From Cumulibacter sp047975195 (GTDB taxonomy: Bacteria; Actinomycetota; Actinomycetes; Mycobacteriales; Antricoccaceae): a DNA stretch of 64,000 nt. Positions 8,286 to 17,201 of this stretch are shown here, piece by piece. The stretch is taken from contig JBKEDB010000054.1 of the NCBI GenBank assembly GCA_047975195.1, positions 21,279 to 85,278 on the forward strand. The letters are read 5' to 3'. Under the pieces are notes generated by a model that saw nothing but the letters and a program-made list of their open reading frames with translations, ran no database searches and was not told the origin of the DNA. The position numbers and the translations under genes were made by a program. Within the stretch, counting starts at the first letter, position 1, and every line of letters starts with the position of its first letter.

Positions 8286-8737
8286 TACTTGGCGTCCTCG
8301 GCCGGTGCGTCAGCCGAGGGCTTCTCAGCCTTCGGCTCGTCCTTGGTGGCCTTCTTCTTCGGCGTGGTCGCCGCGCCCTTACCGGACTCGGCCTCGGCCA
8401 TGGCGCCAGCGAGCGCTGCCTCGTACTTGGCCTTCTTATCTTCCTTCGGCGCGCGAACCTTCATCGGCTCGGGAGCAGGCTCGCCCTTGAACTTCTGCCA
8501 GTCACCGGTGACCTTGAGGATCGCCGCTACGGCCTCGGTCGGCTGCGCGCCGACACCCAGCCAGTACTGTGCACGCTCGGAGTCGACCTCGATGAACGAG
8601 GGCTCTTCCTTGGGGTGGTACTTGCCGATCGTCTCGATCGAACGGCCGTTGCGCTTGGTGCGCGCGTCAGCGACGACGATGCGGTAGTACGGTGCGCGGA
8701 CCTTGCCCAGGCGCATGAGCTTGATCTTGGTTGCCAC
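8285..8737 (-). CDS. rpsP: 30S ribosomal protein S16
   Basis: S16 is an early 30S assembly protein. The conserved part is residues 1-80 (VKIKLMRLGKVRAPYYRIVVAD type start, IETIGKYHPKEEPS, GAQPTEAV). The protein is 150 residues, long for the family: residues ~85-150 are a low-complexity tail of Ala, Lys, Glu and Pro that is usual in actinomycetes. The start is GTG 8737, with TGGAG about 13 bases upstream. First gene of the minus-strand run. Confidence 0.95.
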   Translation of the reverse strand: MATKIKLMRLGKVRAPYYRIVVADARTKRNGRSIETIGKYHPKEEPSFIEVDSERAQYWLGVGAQPTEAVAAILKVTGDWQKFKGEPAPEPMKVRAPKEDKKAKYEAALAGAMAEAESGKGAATTPKKKATKDEPKAEKPSADAPAEDAK

Positions 8738-8779
8738 GTGTTTTAGTGCTCCATCTTGGTATTGGGTCGGGCGTTACGA

Positions 8780-8812
8780 CGCACGCGTGGGGTTGCGTGC
8801 GGGCGAAGCCCG
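8780..8812 (-). promoter_or_regulatory. Paired hairpins in the rpsP leader
   Basis: Two adjacent inverted repeats lie 45-75 bases before rpsP: CGCACGC/GCGTGCG (8780-8786 with 8795-8801, 7 pairs, 8-base loop) and CGGGC/GCCCG (8800-8804 with 8808-8812, loop GAA or UUC). They are placed in the 5' leader of the S16 mRNA. A role in control of the operon is inference. Confidence 0.35.
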
Positions 8813-8874
8813 GGTGAGTCCACGGCGCAAAGTCAGGTAGAGGGCCCGATGCGTCCGTAGAAATCAACCTGTTC

Positions 8875-8897
8875 ATTCTGCCAGACGATCGCAGAAT
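8875..8897. promoter_or_regulatory. Palindromic site in the rpsP/aldehyde dehydrogenase divergent region
   Basis: ATTCTGC (8875-8881) and GCAGAAT (8891-8897) form a perfect 7-base inverted repeat with a 9-base spacer, a spacing of 16 bases centre to centre, as expected for a dimeric regulator. It lies in the 237-base divergent intergenic region, 78 bases before the aldehyde dehydrogenase start. No regulator for it is known. Confidence 0.35.
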
Positions 8898-8974
8898 CCG
8901 GGAGCCAGGTGCTACCGGAACGTGCCCAACAGCACAGCGTGCACCGACGGCGATGCGGTGGAAGAGTGGCGGGT

Positions 8975-10444
8975 ATGGCTGAGCAGATGAAGCACGTCAA
9001 CGACACGACTTTGATCAAGACCGAAGCCTACATCGGCGGTAAGTGGGTGCACGGCAGCGATAAGGCGACCTTCGGGGTGCGTAACCCGTCGACCGGCAAG
9101 GTGCTGGTGAACGTCGCCGACCTCACTGCGGCACAGACGGAAAAGGCGATCAGTGCCGCTCGGCAGGCGCTCGGCGGGTGGCAGACGCTTACCGGCAAAG
9201 AACGCGCCGCCGTCCTGCGCCGCTGGTTCAACCTCATCATGGAGCACCAGGACGATCTCGGCGCCCTGATGACCTACGAACAAGGGAAACCACTCGCCGA
9301 AGCGAAGGGCGAGGTGGCCTACGGCGCCTCGTTCATCGAATGGTTCGCCGAGGAGGCCAAGCGGGTAACCGGGGACCTGCCGGCGCCGGTACGGCGCGAT
9401 CAGCGGATCGCCGTACTCAAACAGCCGATCGGTGTGTGCGCGGCGATCACGCCATGGAACTTCCCGATCGCGATGATCACCCGGAAGGCTGCACCCGCGT
9501 TGGCCGCCGGAAACACCATGGTCCTGAAACCGGCTTCCGAGACGCCGCTGTGCGCTCTGGCGCTGGCCGAGCTCGCCGAACGCGCGGGGTTGCCGGCCGG
9601 GGTCCTGAATGTTGTCACCAGTTCGCATTCAGGCGAGGTCGGGAAGGTGCTCTGCGCATCGCAGGACGTACGGCATTTGTCGTTCACCGGCTCCACCGAC
9701 GTCGGGCGGGTCCTGATGGAGCAGTGCGGGCAGACGGTGAAACGCCTGGCTCTGGAGTTGGGCGGGCAAGCGCCGTTCATCGTCTTTGACGATGCCGACC
9801 TTGACGCCGCAGTCGACGGCGCCATCGCCTCGAAGTACCGCAATGCCGGACAGACCTGCGTGTGCGCAAACCGGATCTACGTGCAGCGCGGGGTACACGA
9901 CGAGTTCGTCGAGAAGTTGGCGGCGAAGGTGAGCCAGCTTCGCGTCGGGGACGGGTTTGCCGAAGGGGTGACGATCGGGCCACTGATATCTGCCACAGCC
10001 GTGCAGAAGGTGCGCACGCACCTTCAGGACGCGATGGCGAAGGGCGCGAAGATCCGTGCTGGATCCGCTCCCGCTGAGGGAAGCAGGCTGGTCGAGCCCA
10101 TCGTGGTGTCCGGCGCATCACCGGACATGCTGCTCGCCCACGAGGAGACGTTCGGCCCGCTCGCCCCCATCTTCGTCTTCGACGATGATGCGCAGGCCGT
10201 GGCGATGGCGAACGATAGCGAGTTCGGCTTGGCTTCGTACGTGTACACGAACGACTTGAACCGATACTGGCGTATCAGCGAGCAACTCGAGTACGGAATC
10301 GTCGGGATCAATACCGGCTTGATCTCGAACGAGGTTGGCCCGTTCGGGGGCGTGAAGCAGTCCGGATTCGGTCGCGAAGGCTCCCGGCATGGGATGGACG
10401 AGTACGTCTCGATGAAGTACTTATGCCTGGGCGGGGTTCGCTGA
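8975..10444 (+). CDS. gabD: NAD(P)-dependent succinate-semialdehyde dehydrogenase family protein
   Basis: Oxidises an aldehyde, probably succinate semialdehyde, to the acid. The 489-residue protein has the aldehyde dehydrogenase fold with TPWNFPIAMITRKAAPALAAGN (Rossmann and oxyanion region), FTGSTDVGR, the catalytic Glu in LELGGQAPF (~residue 260), the catalytic Cys in GQTCVCANR (~294) and EETFGPLAPIF, FGGVKQSGFGREGS, typical of the GabD/Ssd branch. ATG 8975 is preceded by GGAAGAG; ATG 8987 is an alternative. It is followed 33 bases later by a HAD hydrolase on the same strand. Substrate is inferred from family likeness. Confidence 0.85.
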   Translation: MAEQMKHVNDTTLIKTEAYIGGKWVHGSDKATFGVRNPSTGKVLVNVADLTAAQTEKAISAARQALGGWQTLTGKERAAVLRRWFNLIMEHQDDLGALMTYEQGKPLAEAKGEVAYGASFIEWFAEEAKRVTGDLPAPVRRDQRIAVLKQPIGVCAAITPWNFPIAMITRKAAPALAAGNTMVLKPASETPLCALALAELAERAGLPAGVLNVVTSSHSGEVGKVLCASQDVRHLSFTGSTDVGRVLMEQCGQTVKRLALELGGQAPFIVFDDADLDAAVDGAIASKYRNAGQTCVCANRIYVQRGVHDEFVEKLAAKVSQLRVGDGFAEGVTIGPLISATAVQKVRTHLQDAMAKGAKIRAGSAPAEGSRLVEPIVVSGASPDMLLAHEETFGPLAPIFVFDDDAQAVAMANDSEFGLASYVYTNDLNRYWRISEQLEYGIVGINTGLISNEVGPFGGVKQSGFGREGSRHGMDEYVSMKYLCLGGVR

Positions 10445-10477
10445 GGTCCGAACTCGGCCGTTCCGTAGGGTATCGGC

Positions 10478-11131
10478 ATGACTGAAGCGAAGGACATCAA
10501 GGCCGTACTGTGGGATTTCGGTGGGGTCATCCTGTCGAGCCCGTTCGATGCGTTCAACGAATACGAGGCGCAGCACGGGTTACCGGCCGACTTCATCCGC
10601 ACGGTGAACGCGACCAACCCCGATGCGAACGCGTGGGCGCGGTTGGAGCGGTCGGAGGTCGACCACGGCGAGTTTGACGTCGCTTTCGCCGAAGAGTCGG
10701 CCGCGCTCGGGCACGAGGTCCGCGGCGCCGATGTGCTTGCGCTGCTGGCGGGCCAGGTGCGTCCGGAAATGGTGCGCGCCCTCGACAAGGTGATCGAGGC
10801 CGGTTACCGCACCGCGTGCTTGACCAACAATGTCAGCAAGAGCGACAAGATCGACCCGACAGCCAACGAGCGCGCTGATGTGACCGAGGTGTACGCGCGG
10901 TTCGAGGCCATCATTGAGTCCAGCAAGGTCGGTTTCCGCAAGCCGGAGCCGAAGTTCTACACGACCGCGTGCGAGACCCTTGGCGTCCAGCCGGACGAGT
11001 GTGTGTACCTCGATGATCTGGGGATCAACCTCAAACCCGCCAAGGCGATGGGCATGCGGACGATCAAGGTGCTCGGCGCCGAGCAGGCGATCAGCGACCT
11101 CGAGGGAATCCTCGGTATCCCACTGCGATAG
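10478..11131 (+). CDS. HAD-superfamily hydrolase (IA subfamily)
   Basis: A 217-residue haloacid-dehalogenase-like protein. Motif I is VLWDFGGVILS (nucleophile Asp ~residue 13), motif II the Thr in ACLTNN (~125), motif III the Lys in VGFRKPEPKFY (~148) and motif IV YLDDLGINLKPA (~170). The second Asp of the usual DxD is replaced by Gly (DFG), as in the branch that includes the ACAD10/epoxide-hydrolase N-terminal-like proteins. TAGGGT ends 6 bases before the ATG, suggesting a leaderless mRNA. Substrate unknown. Confidence 0.85.
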   Translation: MTEAKDIKAVLWDFGGVILSSPFDAFNEYEAQHGLPADFIRTVNATNPDANAWARLERSEVDHGEFDVAFAEESAALGHEVRGADVLALLAGQVRPEMVRALDKVIEAGYRTACLTNNVSKSDKIDPTANERADVTEVYARFEAIIESSKVGFRKPEPKFYTTACETLGVQPDECVYLDDLGINLKPAKAMGMRTIKVLGAEQAISDLEGILGIPLR

Positions 11132-11137
11132 GTCGTC

Positions 11138-11151
11138 CGTCGGCACCGACG
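11138..11151. terminator. Short inverted repeat between convergent genes
   Basis: CGTCGG-CA-CCGACG, a 6-base perfect repeat just after the HAD gene and before the end of the convergent enoyl-CoA hydratase gene. There is no T run, so termination activity is only likely by position. Confidence 0.3.
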
Positions 11152-11202
11152 TGGCAGCGCCTATCTCCCGCCGATTCCGCGGCCAACGTATGTCCTAGCG
11201 TG

Positions 11203-11973
11203 CTACCGCTGCGGTCCCGGTTGGATCCGCGGCAGCGAGGCTTGGTAGATGTCGGCGTCCGTCTGGGACAGGTCGGCCATCCGCTGCGCTGCGGCGTACC
11301 GCTGAAACTGATGCTTGGTCGCTTCCACCGGGTAATGCGGCAACGACAGGAGCCGCTCAACCCACCGGGTGACCTCGGCATCGATGTCGTTGACCGCTAC
11401 CACGCTGTGCAGAAGGCCGAGCCGGTGCGCCTCGTCGGCTGGGAACGGCCGGCACATCACGATCATTTCGCGGGCGCGCGCGGCACCGATCTCATTGATC
11501 AACAGCGGCGTACCGCCCCAGGACAACGGCAGGCCGATCTCGACCTCAGGCAACCGAAACACCGTGTCATCGGCGCCGATCCGGAAATCGCTCGCCGCCG
11601 CCAACAGCACGGCGCCGCCGATAACGTGACTGTGCAGCCTCGCGACGGTGATAGCCGGGCAATCCAGGATCGCCTGGATGGCGCGGTGTCCGGTCTGCGC
11701 GACCCAACGGTGCTTGCGCGGCGGACCGTCCGGTGCAGGCCGGGACGGATGATTCTTCAGGTCGGCTCCCGCGCTGAATGCGCGACCTCGCCCGCCGAGG
11801 ACGACGACCCGGATCTCGTTGAATTGATGCACGGCGGTGTACAGCCGAGTGATCTCGTCGAGGGTCTGTGGATCAAGTGCATTGAGATTATGCGGGCGAT
11901 CGAGCCAGGCCCTCAGCACAGCACCGTCTGGCTCGATCGACAGGCGTTCGTACGTCGAAAAATCGTCCAACAC
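11203..11973 (-). CDS. Enoyl-CoA hydratase/isomerase family protein
   Basis: Crotonase-fold protein of 256 residues, likely acting on a CoA thioester. Visible are GGRGRAFSAGADLK (first oxyanion-hole segment, ~residues 59-72), SHVIGGAVLLAAASDFRIGA (second oxyanion segment) and FRLPEVEIGLPLSWGG with the Glu at the position of a hydratase catalytic acid. The start is GTG 11973 with GGGAGG 6 bases upstream. It lies 27 bases downstream of proS on the same strand. Which reaction is catalysed cannot be told. Confidence 0.85.
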   Translation of the reverse strand: MLDDFSTYERLSIEPDGAVLRAWLDRPHNLNALDPQTLDEITRLYTAVHQFNEIRVVVLGGRGRAFSAGADLKNHPSRPAPDGPPRKHRWVAQTGHRAIQAILDCPAITVARLHSHVIGGAVLLAAASDFRIGADDTVFRLPEVEIGLPLSWGGTPLLINEIGAARAREMIVMCRPFPADEAHRLGLLHSVVAVNDIDAEVTRWVERLLSLPHYPVEATKHQFQRYAAAQRMADLSQTDADIYQASLPRIQPGPQR

Positions 11974-12000
11974 GATTGCCTCCCGTCGTGGTTAAGCTGG

Positions 12001-13410
12001 CTAGTACGCGCGCGCGACGATCGCGATCGCGCCGTCCTCGTCATCTGATGTCGGGATCTCTCCGTCCGGGCGCACCAAACAACGCACGGTGATCGCCGAC
12101 GCCGCGAGTTTCTTCTCCCCCTCGGTGCCCAGCGCCGCCCATGGAATACGCGCGAACCCGTTCTGCGCCGCCTGCTCGGCCTCATCGATGGTCTGCACGT
12201 CGAGGGTCAGTCCATCGCGTCGCCGCAGGGCCTCCTCGTACAGTGCCCGTTGGTCGGCCTGCAGCGCATCAGTGCAGTACGGCGCAATCTGCTCCAGCAC
12301 CACCGGATCCTTGCCACCGACGATCCGGCGGGCGATCATCACCTTGCCCTCGGCGATGTCGCGCGGGCCGACCTCGATCCGCAGCGGAATCCCCTTCAGT
12401 TCGGCGTCCACGGCGCGGCGGCCAAACGCGGTGTCAGTGCGATCATCCAACTCAACGCGAACGCCGGCGTCACTAAGGTCCGCAACGATCCGGGCGGCGG
12501 CCTCGGTCACCCCGTCGCCGTCCTTCACGATCATCACGAGGGCCTGAATAGGCGCCAGCACCGGCGGGATCCGCAGGCCGTTATCGTCACCATGCGTCAT
12601 GATCAACCCGCCGATCATCCGGGTCGACGTACCCCAGGACGCCGTCCAGCAGGTCTCCTGCTTTCCTTCGGCCGACAGATACTTGATATTGAACGCGTTC
12701 GCGAAGTTCTGGCCCAGTTCGTGCGAGGTACCCATCTGCAGTGCTTTGCCGTCGCGCATCATCGCCTCGAGCGCGAGGGTGTTGGTCGCGCCAGCGAACC
12801 GCTCCGCATTGGTCTTACGACCGCGGATCACCGGCATAGCGAGCACGTTGACCATGAAGTCCTCGTATACCTCGCGATGGATCCTCGCGGCGTAGTCAGC
12901 AGCATCCTGCTCGGTGGCGTGCGCAGTGTGCCCCTCCTGCCAGAGAAACTCCGAGGTCCGCAGGAACGTGCGCGGCCGCAACTCCCAGCGCACCACATTC
13001 GCCCACTGGTTCAGCAACAGTGGGAGGTCGCGGTACGAATTGACCCACTTAGCCATGAACTCACCGATCACGGTCTCGGAGGTCGGCCGCACCACGACGG
13101 GTTCTTCCAGCTGCTTACCGCCAGCGTGCGTGACTACAGCGAGTTCTGGGCTGAAGCCCTCCACGTGCTCAGCTTCACGCGTCAGATAGGACTCCGGGAT
13201 GAACAGCGGGAAGTAGGCGTTCTTAGCGCCGGCGGCCTTGATGCGCGCGTCCATCGCGTCCTGCATCCGTTCCCAGATGGAGTAGCCGTACGGCCGGATC
13301 ACCATCGTGCCGCGGACCGGCCCGTTGTCGGACATCTCCGCCTTCGAGATGACGTCCTGGTACCAACGGGGGAAGTCTTCGGACTGCGGAGTGAGAACGC
13401 GTTTCGCCAT
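12001..13410 (-). CDS. proS: Prolyl-tRNA synthetase (archaeal/eukaryotic type)
   Basis: Charges tRNA-Pro. The 469-residue protein has the class II core: motif 1 region GTMVIRPYGYSIWERMQDAMD, motif 2 RWELRPRTFLRTSEFLWQEGHTAHAT and motif 3 SWGTSTRMIGGLIMTHGDDNGLRIPP, then the anticodon-binding domain and the C-terminal domain specific to the type 3 (non-bacterial-like) enzyme; the INS editing domain of the usual bacterial type is absent. ATG 13410 follows TACGAT by 7 bases, so the message may be leaderless. The frame is open further upstream without family similarity. Confidence 0.93.
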   Translation of the reverse strand: MAKRVLTPQSEDFPRWYQDVISKAEMSDNGPVRGTMVIRPYGYSIWERMQDAMDARIKAAGAKNAYFPLFIPESYLTREAEHVEGFSPELAVVTHAGGKQLEEPVVVRPTSETVIGEFMAKWVNSYRDLPLLLNQWANVVRWELRPRTFLRTSEFLWQEGHTAHATEQDAADYAARIHREVYEDFMVNVLAMPVIRGRKTNAERFAGATNTLALEAMMRDGKALQMGTSHELGQNFANAFNIKYLSAEGKQETCWTASWGTSTRMIGGLIMTHGDDNGLRIPPVLAPIQALVMIVKDGDGVTEAAARIVADLSDAGVRVELDDRTDTAFGRRAVDAELKGIPLRIEVGPRDIAEGKVMIARRIVGGKDPVVLEQIAPYCTDALQADQRALYEEALRRRDGLTLDVQTIDEAEQAAQNGFARIPWAALGTEGEKKLAASAITVRCLVRPDGEIPTSDDEDGAIAIVARAY

Positions 13411-13520
13411 GCGAACGATCGTAATGGTCCGCCGAGGGTGACCTGCAGCCCGGATGCGCCCGAGGCTCACCGAGTCGGCGATACATCTGAGGGACACGCC
13501 CGCGGGGCGTGCCCCCGGGA

Positions 13521-14597
13521 TTAGTAGACGACTCCGCCGAGGACCACGCGCTCGGGCGTGCGCAGAACGCTTAAGTCATCGAGTGGGTTGCGTTCGAAGC
13601 AGACGAAGTCGGCTGGGGCTCCCTCGATGAGGCCTGGGCGCCCGAGCCATTCGCGGGCGCGCCAGGAAGCCGCGCCTAGTGCGTCGTACGGCGACATGCC
13701 GATCCCGTTCAGCGCAAGCACTTCCTCGGCGATCGAGCCGTGCGCGATACCGCCGCCGGCGTCGGTCCCGGCGAACATGTCGATGCCTGCCTCGTACGCT
13801 GCCCGCAACCGCTGCGGGTGCTGCTCGTGCAGGTTGAGCATGTGTTCGGCGTACACCGGGTACTTCCCTGCGCCCGAGGCAATCGAGGGAAAGTTCCGAA
13901 TATTGACCACCGTCGGCACGAGCGCAGTGCCGTGCTCGCGCATCGCCACGATGATCTCATCGGTGATCCCGGTGCCGTGTTCGATGCAGTCGATCCCAGC
14001 GGCGATCAGGTCAGGCAGCGCCTGCTCGCTGAACGTGTGCGCGGTGACCCTTGCGCCCGCTTCATGCGCTGCAGCCATCCCCGCACGCAGTTCAGGCAAC
14101 TCCCACAACGGCGCTAGATCGCCCGCGCCACGGTCGATCCAGTCGCCGACGATTTTCACCCATCCATCGCCGCGGCGCGCCTCGAACGTCATCTGAGCTG
14201 CGAGGTCGACCGGTTCGGTATGCGTGTAGACGCCCGCGATATAGCGCTTGTCCTGGGCAATGTGCTTCCCCGCGCGGATTACCTCTGGCAGGTCAGATTC
14301 GTCGTTCATCCAACCGAGGTCGTAGGGACTGCCGCAGTCGCGAATCAGGGTCGCGCCGCCGTCGCGGGTGAGTTGAGCGTTCAGGCGCTGCTTCTGGACA
14401 TCGTCAGCCTGCACGAACCCAGCCGGCGAGTTCCACAAGTGACAGTGCGCGTCGACGAGTCCAGGCACGATGTATCCGCGCGGCGTGACGGTCTCGGCGC
14501 CCGGCACGGCATCGAAAGTGATGCGTCCGTCGACGACGTACAAGTCACGTTCAACGTCAGTGGGCAGGAGAACGCCCGTGAAGCGCAGCGCTGTCAT
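13521..14597 (-). CDS. Metal-dependent amidohydrolase family protein
   Basis: A 358-residue member of the imidazolonepropionase/prolidase-like branch of the amidohydrolase superfamily. All metal and catalytic residues can be found in order: HxH in GLVDAHCHLWN (~residues 49-52), the Lys expected to be carboxylated in VKIVGDWID (~148), His in VTAHTFSE (~185), His in CIEHGTGI (~205) and Asp in AGTDAGGG (~278). It begins 11 bases after ffh and is probably cotranscribed. The substrate is unknown. Confidence 0.85.
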   Translation of the reverse strand: MTALRFTGVLLPTDVERDLYVVDGRITFDAVPGAETVTPRGYIVPGLVDAHCHLWNSPAGFVQADDVQKQRLNAQLTRDGGATLIRDCGSPYDLGWMNDESDLPEVIRAGKHIAQDKRYIAGVYTHTEPVDLAAQMTFEARRGDGWVKIVGDWIDRGAGDLAPLWELPELRAGMAAAHEAGARVTAHTFSEQALPDLIAAGIDCIEHGTGITDEIIVAMREHGTALVPTVVNIRNFPSIASGAGKYPVYAEHMLNLHEQHPQRLRAAYEAGIDMFAGTDAGGGIAHGSIAEEVLALNGIGMSPYDALGAASWRAREWLGRPGLIEGAPADFVCFERNPLDDLSVLRTPERVVLGGVVY

Positions 14598-14608
14598 GGA
14601 CTCGTGCT

Positions 14609-16177
14609 CTATTCCTTCGGCAGGTTGAGCTTTGACAGATCCGGTAACTTCGATTCCTTCGAGCCGCCGAGTGACTCCGGCAATCCGTCGGGAAGCCCGC
14701 CGAACCCACCTGGCAGCGCTCCAGGCGGCAAGCCTGGCATCCCGCCGAATCCCGGCGGCATCTGCGGCCGGGTCTGACGATTCGACCCCTTCTTACCTTT
14801 GCCCTTCTTGCCGCCCTTTTTGTTCTTGGCATTGCGCGATTTACGGCTGATACCGCTCCCGCCGCCAAGACCCATCGCCCCAGACATCTGGGTCATCATC
14901 TTGCGCGCCTCGAAGAACCGCGTAACGAGGTTGTTGACCTCCGAGACGGTGACGCCCGAACCATTTGCGATGCGTAATCGCCGCGAGCCGTTGATCATCT
15001 TCGGGTCGGCGCGTTCGCCGGGTGTCATACCGCGGATGATCGCCGCCGTGCGGTCGAGATCGTTATCGTCAAGGTTGTTGAGTTGGTCTTTGATCTGGCC
15101 AGCGCCCGGCAGCATACCGAGCAGGTTCTGCAGCGGGCCCATCCGGCGAATCGCCTGCAACTGCTCCAGGAAGTCTTCGAGGGTGAACTTGTTTCCGGAG
15201 GCGACCTTCTGCGCCATCCGCTCGGCCTCGTCCTCATCGAACGTCTGTTGCGCCTGCTCGATGAGCGTAAGCATGTCGCCCATGCCGAGGATGCGCGAGG
15301 CCATCCGCTCGGGGTGGAACACATCGAAGTCATCGAGTTTCTCGCCGGTCGAGGCGAACATGATCGGTTGGCCGGTCACGTAGCGCACCGATAGCGCCGC
15401 GCCACCGCGGGCATCACCATCGAGCTTGGACAGAACGACACCAGTGAATCCGACACCGTCGCGGAATGCCTCGGCGGTGTTGATCGCGTCCTGACCGATC
15501 ATCGCGTCAATGACGAACAGGATCTCGTCGGGCTGTACTGCCTCGCGGATGTCGATGGCCTGTTGCATCATCTCGGCGTCGACGCCGAGGCGCCCCGCGG
15601 TGTCGATGATGACGATGTCATTCATCTGCCGCTTGGCTTCTTCCAGCGACTCTCGAGCGACCTGGACCGGGTTTCCGACACCGTTACCGGGCTCTGGCGC
15701 GAACACCGTGGCCCCGGCCTGCCCGCCAACCACCTGTAACTGGGTAACCGCATTCGGGCGCTGCAGGTCGGCGGCGACCAGCATCGGCGAGTGGCCCTGC
15801 TCGCGCAACCAGCGCGATAACTTACCGGCCAGGGTGGTCTTACCGGCACCCTGCAGGCCCGCCAGCATGATCACGGTGGGCGGTGTCTTGGCGAACTGCA
15901 ACCGCCGCGTTTCACCGCCGAGGATCGCGATTAGTTCGTCGTTGACGATCTTGATGACCTGCTGCGCTGGATTCAGCGCCTTTGAAACCTCCGAGCCGAG
16001 CGCCCGGTCCTTGACCGCCCGGATGAACGCCTTGACGACCGGTAGCGCGACGTCGGCCTCCAGCAACGCGATGCGAATCTCGCGTGCGGTGGCATTGATG
16101 TCCGCCTCGGTGAGGCGTCCCTTGCTGCGTAAACCGGAGAAGACCTTCTCCAGCCGGTCGGACAGGGTGTCGAACAC
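14609..16177 (-). CDS. ffh: Signal recognition particle protein Ffh
   Basis: GTPase that with SRP RNA delivers membrane proteins to FtsY. The 522-residue protein has the N domain (1-90), G domain with GLQGAGKTTLAGKLS (G1, ~107-121), DTAGRLGVD (G3), SKLDGDARGG (G4), and the methionine-rich M domain (~300-440). The last ~80 residues are unusual in composition: a Lys/Gly-rich block followed by a Pro/Gly/Leu-rich tail, as in many actinomycetes. Start is GTG 16177. ftsY lies upstream on the same strand. Confidence 0.97.
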   Translation of the reverse strand: MFDTLSDRLEKVFSGLRSKGRLTEADINATAREIRIALLEADVALPVVKAFIRAVKDRALGSEVSKALNPAQQVIKIVNDELIAILGGETRRLQFAKTPPTVIMLAGLQGAGKTTLAGKLSRWLREQGHSPMLVAADLQRPNAVTQLQVVGGQAGATVFAPEPGNGVGNPVQVARESLEEAKRQMNDIVIIDTAGRLGVDAEMMQQAIDIREAVQPDEILFVIDAMIGQDAINTAEAFRDGVGFTGVVLSKLDGDARGGAALSVRYVTGQPIMFASTGEKLDDFDVFHPERMASRILGMGDMLTLIEQAQQTFDEDEAERMAQKVASGNKFTLEDFLEQLQAIRRMGPLQNLLGMLPGAGQIKDQLNNLDDNDLDRTAAIIRGMTPGERADPKMINGSRRLRIANGSGVTVSEVNNLVTRFFEARKMMTQMSGAMGLGGGSGISRKSRNAKNKKGGKKGKGKKGSNRQTRPQMPPGFGGMPGLPPGALPGGFGGLPDGLPESLGGSKESKLPDLSKLNLPKE

Positions 16178-16231
16178 GAAACTTGCTCCTGAGGTGATGT
16201 GGCCGGGCCGGAAGAACCAACCTAGACGCGG

Positions 16232-17062
16232 CTAGGCCGCTGCGTTGTCAATGGCGTTCTTGAGGTCGGCCGGGTTGTTGGAGGTGATTTGCTCACCATT
16301 CACCAGCACCGTGGGCGTCCCCGGATAACCGTTATCGGTGAACGCCTGAGTGTTGGCCTCCGGTACGTCCGCGAACTCATCCGAGTCGTAGCATTCGTTC
16401 CACGCGCTGGACAGGCCCACCTCGTTGGCGATGTCGGCCAGTTCCTCATCACTGAGTCCGGGGCCGCCCTCCGGTGGCTGCTGTTCGTACAACTGCTTCA
16501 TGAACTTGTAACCTTGCGGCTGGTCGGCCGCGCACAGCAGTGCTTCGGTCGCGCGTGCGGAGTATCCAGCCGGGTTCGAGCTGTTGTTCAGAATCGCGGT
16601 CGGGTGTACGACGAGTTGCGCGTCGCCGGCGTTCACAGCGTCTTCCATCGTCGCGGACGCGTTCTCCTCGAATTGACGGCACGCCGGGCAGAGCAGGTCG
16701 ATCCAGTAGTCGACCTTCGCTGGCGCGTCGTCCTCGCCCCACGTAATCGTGCCGTCTGCAGCACTGACCGTTCCGGCGCCCAGGTCGCGTGCCGCGGCCG
16801 CCGCTTCTTTGTCACTGTTGCTCTTGGTCACAGCGTAGATTCCGGCGGCCGCGAGGGCGACGACCACCACGGCGGCGATGATCCAGATCGCCGTCTGACG
16901 GTTACCGCCGGACGCCGCCTTCCGTGCGTCTGCGATGGCCTTGTTCTTCGCCTGCGGCTTGCGGTTACCTACCTTCGGGCCCGTCGTGTTGCTCTTACCG
17001 CCACCGGACGCACCGGACGAGCCGTTCGCCTTGACGTTTCGCTTGTTCTGCGAGTTCGACAT
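16232..17062 (-). CDS. Membrane-anchored DsbA-like thiol:disulfide oxidoreductase
   Basis: A 276-residue thioredoxin-fold protein (thioredoxin_4/DsbA family). It has a Lys/Gly/Asn-rich cytoplasmic N-terminal tail (1-55), one transmembrane helix (~57-79, IWIIAAVVVVALAAAGIYAV) and an extracytoplasmic domain with the CPAC active site (LLCPACRQF, ~residues 122-130) and the cis-Pro loop near GTPTVLVNG. It probably introduces disulfides in exported proteins. It lies between ftsY and ffh, both secretion genes. Confidence 0.88.
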   Translation of the reverse strand: MSNSQNKRNVKANGSSGASGGGKSNTTGPKVGNRKPQAKNKAIADARKAASGGNRQTAIWIIAAVVVVALAAAGIYAVTKSNSDKEAAAAARDLGAGTVSAADGTITWGEDDAPAKVDYWIDLLCPACRQFEENASATMEDAVNAGDAQLVVHPTAILNNSSNPAGYSARATEALLCAADQPQGYKFMKQLYEQQPPEGGPGLSDEELADIANEVGLSSAWNECYDSDEFADVPEANTQAFTDNGYPGTPTVLVNGEQITSNNPADLKNAIDNAAA

Positions 17063-17201
17063 CGATCTCTTTCGTGTAATGGGCGTCCATGCCTCGGCAA
17101 CGCGCCACTATCGGCACTCGGGATATTCTTCCACGCCTTGGGCAACAGCGGCGTTCAGCCCAATCGCGCTCAACGCTGCTGTGACGCGATTTACCGTCCG
17201 A

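Noticed and set aside
17101..17201. SRP RNA gene near ftsY/ffh
   Set aside because: The gap shows only an imperfect inverted repeat; the SRP RNA tetraloop and helix 8 motifs are not present.
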